Shown here: piece after piece, positions 1 to 7,050 of the stretch | Position numbering within the stretch: the stretch's first letter is position 1 | How the letters are laid out: each line of letters begins with the position of its first letter | Assembly (NCBI GenBank): GCA_002305165.1 | Contig: DBQI01000043.1 | Location: forward strand, 1 to 64,000 | Reading direction: 5' to 3' | DNA from: Armatimonadetes bacterium UBA1398 | GTDB taxonomy: Bacteria > Armatimonadota > Zipacnadia > UBA1398 | Length of the DNA stretch: 64,000 nucleotides | Notes under the pieces: model-generated | Database searches by the model: none | The model's input: the letters and a program-made list of their open reading frames with translations, nothing else | Told to the model about the DNA's origin: nothing | Program-made: the position numbers and the translations under genes

Positions 1-490
1 CCTGCGCCTCGCCATCGAGCACTATGAGGCGGCGCTGCGGGTGCGCACCGAGGAGGCGGCGCCCCAAGACTGGGCGATGACCCAGAACAATCTGGGGAAC
101 GCGTACCGCGACCTGCCCACGGGCGACCGGAGCGAGAACCTGCGGCGAGCGAGTGAGTATTACCAGGCCGCGCTGCGGGTGCACACCGAGGAGGCGGCGC
201 CACGGGACCGAGTACGGACGCTCGGCAATGCGGCCTTGGCGTTAGCCAAGGCCGATGACTCGCGCGAACGACTGCGGGCGATCCCCTTCGCGGTGGAGGC
301 CACGCGGCTCGATCCCGACGATCCGGACACGTGGGATACGTTGGCGTACTGCTACTTCGAGGTGGAGCGCTGGTCCGAGGCCGTCGAGGCGTGGGACCGA
401 GCCCTGGCCCTCGACCCGGAGTGGTTCACCGAGCGCGAGTACGCCCAGTCGCGCTACGACGAGGCGGCACGCCGCGCCGCGCAGACATAG
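1..490 (+). CDS. Tetratricopeptide-repeat protein, 3' end only
   Basis: The reading frame is open from base 2, so the gene begins before the window and only about the last 162 residues are present. The sequence shows near-identical helical units that recur about every 45-50 residues: a YxAALRVxTEEAAP core appears twice (near bases 23-65 and 161-205), followed by a canonical TPR (DPDDPDTWDTLAYCYFEV, then WSEAVEAWDRALALDPE). Long-spaced repeats like the first two are typical of CHAT-associated or NB-ARC-type TPR arrays, but the N-terminal domain that would decide the role is outside the window. It probably works as a protein-protein scaffold. The stop is TAG at 488-490. Confidence 0.8.
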   Translation, partial: LRLAIEHYEAALRVRTEEAAPQDWAMTQNNLGNAYRDLPTGDRSENLRRASEYYQAALRVHTEEAAPRDRVRTLGNAALALAKADDSRERLRAIPFAVEATRLDPDDPDTWDTLAYCYFEVERWSEAVEAWDRALALDPEWFTEREYAQSRYDEAARRAAQT

Positions 491-498
491 CTAGCCGG

Positions 499-636
499 GT
501 GAGGGTGTCGGCCACGATCACTTCGGACTTGGAGCGAGCAGGTTCGCCCATCGCCGTTCCCGCGCCGGCCTTTGACGAGGTGCTCGGCAATGTGGCAGCA
601 GCTGCGGGGATGAGCCCAGAGGAGGACGGGGATTGA
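499..636 (+). CDS. Possible 45-residue small protein coupled to nnr
   Basis: A short frame from GTG 499 ends in TGA 634-636, and this stop overlaps the TTG start of nnr (633) in a TTGA arrangement. Such overlaps usually mean translational coupling, which is the main argument that the frame is translated. The peptide (MRVSATITSDLERAG..., acidic C-terminus EEDGD) matches no family I recognise and has no signal or membrane segment. The ribosome site before 499 is weak. It may equally be a non-coding gap between the TPR gene and nnr. Confidence 0.3.
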   Translation: MRVSATITSDLERAGSPIAVPAPAFDEVLGNVAAAAGMSPEEDGD

Positions 637-2183
637 GGGTCGCGACGGCCGCTCAGATGCGGGAGATGGACCGAGTGACCATCCATGAGCGCGCGGTACC
701 GGGGATCACGCTCATGGAGCGGGCGGGTCATGGCGCCTACCAGGTGGCCTGTGGTCTGGTGCGTCCAGGGGGACGGGTCAGCGTGCTGTGCGGGAGGGGC
801 AACAATGGGGGCGACGGGTTCGTCATCGCGCGCCTCCTGAACGCGGGCGGATGCCGCGTCGAGGTCTTCCTCGCTTGCGAACCCTCCGATGTAAGGGGCG
901 ATGCGGCCCAAGCCCTCGAGGCGATGGAGGCCACAGGCCTGCGAACCACAGCCGCGAGCCTTGAAGCGCTAGGCGAGCGGCTGCCTCAGTGTGACCTGGT
1001 CGTCGACGCGCTACTGGGCACCGGAACCGCGGGTGAGATACGGGAGCCGTACGCGGGCCTCATCCAGGCCATGGCCGACGCGCGGACCCCGGTCCTGGCG
1101 GTAGACATTCCCTCGGGCCTGCACGCCGACACGGGCCAGCCCTTGGGTCCTGTGGCTCCCGCCGTCGCGACGGCCACCTTCGGGCTCCCCAAGCTCGGAC
1201 TGCTGCAGCATCCGGGCTGCCGCTTGGCGGGTCAGGTCGTCGTGGTGGACATAGGCATCCCTCCGGACGTGCTGGAGAGCGCGCCCGCTTTCCTGCTAAA
1301 GGCCGACGAGGTCGCGGGCTGGCTCCCCCGGAGGTCCGGCGACGCCCACAAGGGAGACTCCGGACGAATCCTCATTGTGGCCAGCTCCACAGGATTGACG
1401 GGCGCTGCCTGCATCGCCGCCCGGGCAGCCTGCCGAGGAGGCTCCGGACTCGTTACCGTGGCCGTTCCCGCGGACCTGGCACCCTCCATCGAGGCGCGCA
1501 GCCTCGAGTCGATGACCTTACCCCTGAGAGCCTGTCGGGGCCTGATCTCCGAGGAGGCGGCGCCGGAGATACTCGGCCATGCCCAAGGTTGTGACGCCGT
1601 GGCCATCGGGCCTGGCCTCGGCAGGTCCCCCGGCGCCTTGTCTGCCGTGCGACGCCTGCTGAGCCAGATAGCCGTCCCGATGGTCCTCGATGCGGATGGT
1701 CTCCACGCGCTGCGGGGAGCGGAAGTCGACGTGGCGGGGCCGCTAGTGTTGACCCCTCACCCGGGTGAGATGGCCGCGATCCTTGGGGTGGCCATCGACG
1801 AAGTGCAGCGCGACCGGGTGGGGGCTGCCCAAGAGGCGGCGCGGAGGTTCGAGGCCGTCGCGGTACTCAAGGGGGCACGAACCGTAGTCGCCGACCCTGA
1901 GGGGCGAGTCGCGATCAACCCCACAGGCAACGCGGGTATGGCCTCGGGAGGGATGGGCGATGCCCTCACCGGCGTCGTGACATCCCTACTGGGGCAGGGG
2001 ATGGAAACCTTTGAGGCCGCCTGCGCCGGCGCCTTCCTCCACGGCTTGGCGGGGGACTATGCCGCCCAGAGCGTCGGTGGCGAGGTAGGCATCCTGGCGA
2101 GCGACCTCATCGAGGCTCTGCCCCGCGCACGTGAGAGGGTCGCCAGAGGTGAGGGCCCTCCATCTCTCCTGCGGCGGCTCTGA
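633..2183 (+). CDS. nnr: Bifunctional NAD(P)H-hydrate epimerase / ADP-dependent NAD(P)H-hydrate dehydratase
   Basis: This 516-residue enzyme repairs damaged hydrated NAD(P)H: the N-terminal YjeF domain epimerises R- and S-NAD(P)HX, and the C-terminal carbohydrate-kinase-fold domain dehydrates the S form using ADP. The epimerase part (about residues 1-215) shows the GRGNNGGDGF loop (55-63) and VDIPSGL (157-163). The kinase-like part (about 225-510) shows LTPHPGEM (373-380) and the GNAGMASGGMGDALTG loop (432-447), which carries the catalytic Asp. Length is normal for the fused bacterial form. Start is TTG 633, preceded by GGAGG at 620-624; the start overlaps the stop of a small upstream frame. 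Cytoplasmic housekeeping function; no sign of transfer. Confidence 0.96.
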   Translation: MRVATAAQMREMDRVTIHERAVPGITLMERAGHGAYQVACGLVRPGGRVSVLCGRGNNGGDGFVIARLLNAGGCRVEVFLACEPSDVRGDAAQALEAMEATGLRTTAASLEALGERLPQCDLVVDALLGTGTAGEIREPYAGLIQAMADARTPVLAVDIPSGLHADTGQPLGPVAPAVATATFGLPKLGLLQHPGCRLAGQVVVVDIGIPPDVLESAPAFLLKADEVAGWLPRRSGDAHKGDSGRILIVASSTGLTGAACIAARAACRGGSGLVTVAVPADLAPSIEARSLESMTLPLRACRGLISEEAAPEILGHAQGCDAVAIGPGLGRSPGALSAVRRLLSQIAVPMVLDADGLHALRGAEVDVAGPLVLTPHPGEMAAILGVAIDEVQRDRVGAAQEAARRFEAVAVLKGARTVVADPEGRVAINPTGNAGMASGGMGDALTGVVTSLLGQGMETFEAACAGAFLHGLAGDYAAQSVGGEVGILASDLIEALPRARERVARGEGPPSLLRRL

Positions 2184-2195
2184 GTCGACGACCCG

Positions 2196-2717
2196 TCAGC
2201 GATCGGCGCGGTACCTCTCCGGCATGTACAGGATATCGAGGGGAAGCCGGCTCTTGAGTCGCGGCTCGTCGGCCGGGTACCCCAGCGTCATGAGGTGCAC
2301 GATCGGCACGCTGTCCGGCGCTCCGATGGCGCGCCGAACCGGCTCCTGGTCGAAGGCCCCGATCCAGCAGGTACCCAGTCCCTCGGCCGTTGCGGCAAGG
2401 GCCACATGCTCCATGGCGATCGTCACGTCCACTACGTCGGCTCGGAACCCCGAGGACATGACGCGCTCGTCCGTCTCGGCGCACGCGACCACCACGACCG
2501 GGGCCTCGGCAACGAAGGACTGCCCGTGTGCCGCCTCTTTGAGCGCCTCGCGGGTCTCGGGATCGCGAACCACCACGAACCGCGACTCCTGGCGGTTGTT
2601 TGCCGAGGGGGCGAGGCGCGCGGCCTCCAGAATCCGCAGCAGCGTCGCCTCCTCCACGGGCCGATCAAGGTATCTCCGACAGCTATACCGACTCGCAACG
2701 ACGTCGTAGAACTCCAC
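2196..2717 (-). CDS. Nitroreductase-family FMN oxidoreductase
   Basis: About 173 residues from GTG 2717, chosen because GGAGAGGAG lies just upstream (on the minus strand) and the first residues then match the family (VEFYDVVASRYSCRRY). Family hallmarks are the SxRxY opening, RLAPSANNRQ for FMN phosphate binding, and the late GLGTCWIGAF segment of the dimer interface; the C-terminal LGYPADEP is also typical. Members reduce nitroaromatics, quinones or flavins with NAD(P)H, and the exact substrate cannot be read from sequence. It lies 23 bases downstream of the GH51 gene on the same strand, so the two may be co-transcribed, although no functional link is evident. A longer start at 2756 would run into the GH51 gene and lacks a better ribosome site. 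Confidence 0.88.
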   Translation of the reverse strand: MEFYDVVASRYSCRRYLDRPVEEATLLRILEAARLAPSANNRQESRFVVVRDPETREALKEAAHGQSFVAEAPVVVVACAETDERVMSSGFRADVVDVTIAMEHVALAATAEGLGTCWIGAFDQEPVRRAIGAPDSVPIVHLMTLGYPADEPRLKSRLPLDILYMPERYRADR

Positions 2718-2740
2718 AGTCGTCTCTCCTCTCCGTGAGC

Positions 2741-4240
2741 CTAGCCGATGCCGCACACCAGTCTGATCACGTTCCAGGATGCGGGAGGAAGGGTGGCCCG
2801 AAGCTGCGCGCCGTCCACAGCCGCGCCCGAATGGGAGGCGGGTCTGACGCGGTCAGGGTACTCCCTGGTGTTCGTCGCCTTCAGGTCATCGTGCCGCAGG
2901 ACCGTCCACTCTCCCACGGCCAGGGGGCCGAAGCCCCGCAGGTCGACCGTCATATCCAGGGGTTGCGCCAGGTCTCGGTTGAGTGCCAACAGGGTCAGGC
3001 CATCACCGCGATCGATGGCGGCCAGCTTCAGGACGGGCACGCCCTGCCGCTCTCGGCAGTCGTAGAGCGGCGACTCCACGACGGCGCGAAGGGCTCTCCC
3101 CTGGGCGTTGGCCGAGGCGAGGGCGAAGGGATGGTAGATAGTCTGGCGCCAAGCAGGGCCACCCGCCTCCGTCATGATCGCGCCGATGACGTTGACCACC
3201 TGAGCCAGGCAGGCCACCTTCACGCGATCCGCATGGTTGAGGAGGGAGATGAGCATCGCGCCGGCGCAGAGCGCGTCCTCGGCGGTGTAGACGTCCTCGA
3301 GCTGGTGCGGGGCGACGCTCCAAGGCTCGTGCGGCGGATCGTCGTTCGAATGGTACCACACGTTCCATTCATCGAAGGAAAGCATGATGCGCTTGGCTGA
3401 TCGGCGTTTCGCCGCCACGGCGTCGCAGCACGCCACCGTCTCCTCGATGAAGTCGTCCATCGCGTCAGGCTTGGCGAGGAAGCTGGCCGAGTCATCCTCT
3501 CGGTTCCCCAGGTAGGTGTGGATCGACAGGTACTCCACGTGATCGAAGGTGTGGTCCAGGACCTCCATCTCCCACGCCCCGAAGGTGGGCATGAACCGCC
3601 CCGATGAGCCGCAGGCGACCAGCTCGATCTCCGGATCCACCCATTTCATGAGCTTGGCCGCCTCGCAGGCTGCGCGACCGTACTCCGTGGCGGTCTTGTG
3701 ACCCATCTGCCACGGGCCATCCATCTCGTTGCCCAGGCACCAGAGCCGAACGCCGTGGGGTTCGGCGAACCCATGGGACCGGCGCCAGTCGCTCAGTTCC
3801 GTGCCGCTCGGGTGGTTGCAGTACTCAACGAGTCGCCTCGCGTCCTCCGGTCCCCGTGTCCCGAGGTTGACGGCGATCACGGGATCGGCACCCACCTTGC
3901 GGCACCACTGTATGAACTCATTGGCGCCGAACTCATTAGGCTCCGTGGCTCGCCACGCGAGTTCGAGCCGCCGCGGCCGCTCAGACCTGGGGCCCACGCC
4001 GTCCTCCCAGTTGTAGCCCGAGACGAAGTTGCCCCCCGGATAGCGCATCACGGTCATGCCTAGGCCGCGAACCAGCTCGATCACGTCGCGACGGAAGCCA
4101 TCTTCATCGGCCAGTGGATGGCCTGGCTCGTAGATGCCCTCGTAGATATGCCGGCCGAGGTGCTCGGCGAAACCGCCGAACAGCCGCCGATCGACCTCTC
4201 CGATAGCGTAGTCACGGTCGAGCACGACGCGAGCTCTCAT
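2741..4240 (-). CDS. abfA: GH51 alpha-L-arabinofuranosidase
   Basis: A 499-residue glycoside hydrolase of clan GH-A that removes terminal alpha-L-arabinofuranose from arabinan, arabinoxylan or their oligosaccharides by a retaining mechanism. The TIM-barrel motifs are clear: RYPGGNFVSGYNWEDGVGP (66-84), acid/base Glu172 in WCLGNEMDGPW, nucleophile Glu291 in SFDEWNVWY, and IHTY at 240-243. A C-terminal beta-sandwich follows. There is no signal peptide (MRARVVLDRDYAIGEVDRRLFGGF), so it probably acts in the cytoplasm on imported oligosaccharides, as most bacterial GH51 enzymes do. Length fits the family. It is one of several arabinose- or fucose-directed enzymes in the window. Confidence 0.97.
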   Translation of the reverse strand: MRARVVLDRDYAIGEVDRRLFGGFAEHLGRHIYEGIYEPGHPLADEDGFRRDVIELVRGLGMTVMRYPGGNFVSGYNWEDGVGPRSERPRRLELAWRATEPNEFGANEFIQWCRKVGADPVIAVNLGTRGPEDARRLVEYCNHPSGTELSDWRRSHGFAEPHGVRLWCLGNEMDGPWQMGHKTATEYGRAACEAAKLMKWVDPEIELVACGSSGRFMPTFGAWEMEVLDHTFDHVEYLSIHTYLGNREDDSASFLAKPDAMDDFIEETVACCDAVAAKRRSAKRIMLSFDEWNVWYHSNDDPPHEPWSVAPHQLEDVYTAEDALCAGAMLISLLNHADRVKVACLAQVVNVIGAIMTEAGGPAWRQTIYHPFALASANAQGRALRAVVESPLYDCRERQGVPVLKLAAIDRGDGLTLLALNRDLAQPLDMTVDLRGFGPLAVGEWTVLRHDDLKATNTREYPDRVRPASHSGAAVDGAQLRATLPPASWNVIRLVCGIG

Positions 4241-4327
4241 GGCTCCGACTCCTCTTCATCAGACCAAGCGGCGGGCTTGGCTATACAGGCAAGGGATGGT
4301 GCGCCGCGACAGGCGTAGGGTCCTGCG

Positions 4328-5011
4328 TCAGGCGCGCTCGAGCCGCTTCACCATCAGGCTCTCGCGCAGGTCGCGGAGCCTGCCTCCGCGTTCCACGTGC
4401 AACCGCACCTGAAAGCTCACTTCGGCGGGCGCACTGCCGTGGACCCAGTCCCCCACATCGGGCTCCTCAGCAAGGGCCGTGAACCCCAGTTTCTCGTAGG
4501 TCGTGCGCGGCATGTGGCCCGACCACTCGGCGTAGGCTGGGATGGCTGGCGGGGCGCCCGGGCCGATGACAGCCACATAGTCGCCACACAGAGCCCACTC
4601 CACCGCCGTCATGAGCATTCGCGTGCCGATTCCGCGGCCCATGTAGCCGCGCGCGGGCTCATCGTCCCCGGCCATGGACTCCAGAGTGCGCCCGACGTGG
4701 AAGCAGGCGAGGCCCCACAGCGGGCCGCCCAAGGACTCCGCATGACCGGGCGGAAGCGCATCGCGCCAACGGCCGCTCCACCAGTTGCTGCGTGCGGGCC
4801 AGTGGCGGCAGTCGCTTTGGGCGGACTCCAGGCGGTAGCAGTGAAGCTGAGCCACGCAGAAGTCGCCCTCCCAGGCCGCGACCCCAAGCGTCTCCTGGGA
4901 CTCGAAGAGCCCCTCCAGCACGCTGCGCTCCTCGGGCCAGCAACGAAGGGGGATGGCCTGAAGCTGCTCACGCCGTATGGGCAGCACCGTGATGGTAGCG
5001 GGATCGAGCAC
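4328..5011 (-). CDS. GNAT-family N-acetyltransferase
   Basis: About 227 residues from GTG 5011. The start is set by a strong GGAGGAG six bases upstream on the minus strand; the same frame stays open to 5491 but the extra residues have no protein-like character. The sequence LDPATITVLPIRREQLQAIPLRC opens the fold, and the acetyl-CoA loop is GYMGRGIGTRMLMTAV (the R/Q-x-x-G-x-G/A pattern). A later segment, YEKLGFTAL, is the usual C-terminal GNAT strand-helix. The substrate is unknown; an insertion rich in Trp and Arg (ARSNWWSGRWRDALPPG) lies before the CoA loop and may shape the acceptor pocket. It ends 87 bases upstream of the GH51 start and reads in the same direction. Confidence 0.75.
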   Translation of the reverse strand: MLDPATITVLPIRREQLQAIPLRCWPEERSVLEGLFESQETLGVAAWEGDFCVAQLHCYRLESAQSDCRHWPARSNWWSGRWRDALPPGHAESLGGPLWGLACFHVGRTLESMAGDDEPARGYMGRGIGTRMLMTAVEWALCGDYVAVIGPGAPPAIPAYAEWSGHMPRTTYEKLGFTALAEEPDVGDWVHGSAPAEVSFQVRLHVERGGRLRDLRESLMVKRLERA

Positions 5012-5489
5012 GGGACTCCTCCGGACCACGGGGTATCGATAGCATGGGCGTCTGCATCGTTCCAGAACGAAGATTTCGTGGGACGTGGGCGGCATCCCTC
5101 GACTCGGAGAACCAGAAACCGTGAACCAGCGCCCCGCCCTGAGCGTATGGGGTGCTGGGAGGATGACCGAGCATGAGCCCAGCAAGGGAACGCCGCGGCC
5201 ATTGCCAAGCTGCAAGGCGAGGCTCTGTCCGTCGGTCGGCGGATGGTCGGCCAGCTTCTCGGGCAGGCGGAGGCCGTGGAGGACCTCGCTTCGTCCCTCA
5301 ACGAAGCGGTGCACCATAGCCTCCACCGTCTGGAATCTGGTGACCGCCTGCGGACATTCATGTTCGGGTGTGCCGCAACCTATGGCTACAGTGCGCTCCA
5401 GGAGCCCACAACGCGCGTCAAAAACTGCCTCGGCGCCTCCGGCCCGATTCGCTTGAGGCCCTCGGCGTTCAGCGAAAGGAAGGTTGTTC
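5012..5489. other. 478-base stretch without a supported gene
   Basis: This divergent interval lies between the GNAT start (5011, minus) and the hypothetical gene at 5490 (plus). Frames are open on both strands, but none has convincing protein character from end to end. The best is a plus-strand frame from about 5177 (ATG at 5243) to 5521, giving an Ala/Leu-rich amphipathic helix (QLLGQAEAVEDLASSL); it overlaps the next gene by 32 bases and has no good ribosome site. It could be a decayed gene. Promoters for both flanking genes must lie here, but I see no clear -35/-10 pair. Confidence 0.4.
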
Positions 5490-5939
5490 ATGCCCCAAAT
5501 CAGCTCCGAGCAGATCGTTGACCTGGTACGGCTTGTTGGCCCGACGCTCCAACTCCGGAAGGACCTCGAACAGGCCTTCCACCTGGAGACCTACGACGGC
5601 GGCATGGGCAGTATTGCGGTGCAGACCGTTCGCGGCCTGCTAGCGGCTATACGTGGGATCGCGGAGGACCCCTGCCTGGGTAGTCTCACTATCGACCCAG
5701 CGCCCGACGCGAGCGACAAGATCAAGGTTGCCATGGCCTACCTTGTCTCGGGCCAGATCCTCGCCTACCTGGCCTCGGCGGCCGGCATAGGCACTCTCGA
5801 GAGCGGGAACACGTCCATCAGCGTGCAGCGCGGCGTCATCGGCAGCAACGTCTCCAGGATTAGGGTTGGATCCGACTTCGCCGAGCGGTTCGTCGGGGAG
5901 ATCACGGGATCGCCGCTCGAGGAAGCGCCGGAGGAGTAG
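5490..5939 (+). CDS. Hypothetical protein, 149 residues
   Basis: Not recognised. The ATG at 5490 is preceded by AAAGGAAGG with a six-base spacer, which favours it over the in-frame TTG at 5484. The protein begins MPQISSEQIVDLVRLV, is mainly helical in its first 100 residues (two Leu/Ala-rich helices around 45-60 and 88-105), then has a beta-like stretch with alternating Val/Ser (NTSISVQRGVIGSNVSRIRV) and an acidic end. There is no signal peptide or membrane span. It lies 44 bases before the end of the convergent prenyltransferase gene, so it forms its own transcription unit. Base and codon use match the neighbours, which supports a real gene. Confidence 0.65.
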   Translation: MPQISSEQIVDLVRLVGPTLQLRKDLEQAFHLETYDGGMGSIAVQTVRGLLAAIRGIAEDPCLGSLTIDPAPDASDKIKVAMAYLVSGQILAYLASAAGIGTLESGNTSISVQRGVIGSNVSRIRVGSDFAERFVGEITGSPLEEAPEE

Positions 5940-5983
5940 CCGGCGCGGGTGGCCCGGGAATGTGCCGTGGAGCGCGCCTTGAA

Positions 5984-6868
5984 CTAAGGCGCCGTGTAGA
6001 TAATGAGCACGGCTGTGACTACCCAAAGCAGCACGGCCAGTTGGATCGAGCGATCGTGCAGCAGCAGCTCCGACGGCGAGTCGGCGGCGTGGTTCCCGTG
6101 CTCCACGATGTACAGGTACCGGAGCACGCCGTACGCCACGAAGGGCGTCGTCGCGATGAGCCATTCGGTGCCCATCTTCCGCACCGTCACGTCAGCCGTT
6201 GTGTAGATCGCGTAGCACAGGAGCGATGCGCCCGCCAGGAGCGTGATGGACCGGTCCAGGAAGGGCAGGCCGTAGAACTCCAACACTCGGCGTCGGCTTG
6301 GGGCCTCGTCCCCCATACGGCCGATCTCCCCCCGGCGCTTCCCGAATGCGAGAAGCAGGGAGAGGAAGAGAGTCGTCAGGAGCAGCCACGGCGAGGCCTG
6401 AAGCCCCGTGGCCGCCGAGCCCACCAGTATCCGGATCACGAACCCTGCCGCCACCAGGAAGAGCTCGAGCAGCGGGATGTGCTTGAGGCCGTAGGAGTAG
6501 GACAGGGTGACCGCCACATACAGGGCCACCGTCCCTAGAGTCCACCAGCCGAGAAGGCTCGCCATCACAGCCGAGAGCGCGAATAGGGCCCCGCAGAGGG
6601 CCCACGCATCGCGCAGCGGTAACTCCCCCGAAGCGATGGGCCGCAGTCGCTTCTTGGGGTGCTGGCGGTCGGCCTCGAGGTCCTGAATGTCGTTGACTAC
6701 ATAGCACGCGCTGGCCGCGAAAGAAACCGATAGGAACGCTGTAATGCTCTCGGCAACCGGGCCGATCAGGTGGAGCTGCTTCGCGAACACCACTGGCGCG
6801 AAGACGAACAGGTTCTTCGTCCACTGATGGAGGCGCATCGCGCGCACGACAGCACTCAAAGATGCCAT
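5984..6868 (-). CDS. UbiA-family prenyltransferase, decaprenyl-phosphate phosphoribosyltransferase type
   Basis: A 294-residue integral membrane enzyme. The start MRLHQWTKNLFVFAPVVFA and the Asp-rich motif NDIQDLEADRQHPKKRLRPIASG (split by positions near 60-82) are the signature of the UbiA subgroup that transfers 5-phosphoribose from PRPP to polyprenyl phosphate, the first step towards decaprenyl-phosphoryl-arabinose. About eight or nine hydrophobic spans follow. In mycobacteria the product feeds arabinan synthesis; many other bacteria carry the enzyme with an unclear role. Here it stands alone rather than with the epimerase genes that normally complete the pathway. It is transcribed from a clear promoter at 6937-6965, leaving a leader of about 60 bases. 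Confidence 0.88.
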   Translation of the reverse strand: MASLSAVVRAMRLHQWTKNLFVFAPVVFAKQLHLIGPVAESITAFLSVSFAASACYVVNDIQDLEADRQHPKKRLRPIASGELPLRDAWALCGALFALSAVMASLLGWWTLGTVALYVAVTLSYSYGLKHIPLLELFLVAAGFVIRILVGSAATGLQASPWLLLTTLFLSLLLAFGKRRGEIGRMGDEAPSRRRVLEFYGLPFLDRSITLLAGASLLCYAIYTTADVTVRKMGTEWLIATTPFVAYGVLRYLYIVEHGNHAADSPSELLLHDRSIQLAVLLWVVTAVLIIYTAP

Positions 6869-6936
6869 GGGGGAGCCGATCTCCGGGCCGGGCGACCGTT
6901 GCGAGCCCGCGAAGCCTATGTGGTTGAGCCGGTCAC

Positions 6937-6965
6937 TTTATATCACCGGCATGAGCGCGCGGCAA
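6937..6965 (-). promoter_or_regulatory. Sigma-70-type promoter for the UbiA-family gene
   Basis: Read on the minus strand, TTGCCG (6965-6960), a 17-base spacer and TATAAA (6942-6937) form a near-consensus housekeeping promoter. It sits about 70 bases upstream of the prenyltransferase start, and after the hairpin that ends the vWA gene, so it separates the two transcription units. Confidence 0.7.
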
Positions 6966-6986
6966 GACGACCCCGCGCAGAGACGG

Positions 6987-7020
6987 CCGTAGCGCCCCCC
7001 TGATCGGAGGGGCGCTACGG
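6987..7020 (-). terminator. Strong hairpin terminating the VIT/vWA gene
   Basis: A perfect 12-bp inverted repeat, CCGTAGCGCCCC (6987-6998) and GGGGCGCTACGG (7009-7020), with a 10-base loop. It begins 30 bases downstream of the vWA stop codon and lies before the next gene's promoter, which is where a terminator should be. It has no T-run, so it may be a non-canonical terminator or mRNA stabiliser. Its core CGTAGCGCC recurs in the hairpin at 25640-25668. Confidence 0.65.
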
Positions 7021-7050
7021 AGCGCGCACGTGTGCCGCGGCCGCACCAAG

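Noticed and set aside
4397..5176. Plus-strand open frame of 259 codons antisense to the GNAT gene
   Set aside because: Pro/Arg/His-rich composition without motifs; it reflects the high G+C of the true gene's codons.
5012..5491. A 160-residue N-terminal extension of the GNAT protein
   Set aside because: A perfect GGAGGAG sits six bases before GTG 5011, and the extension lacks protein character.
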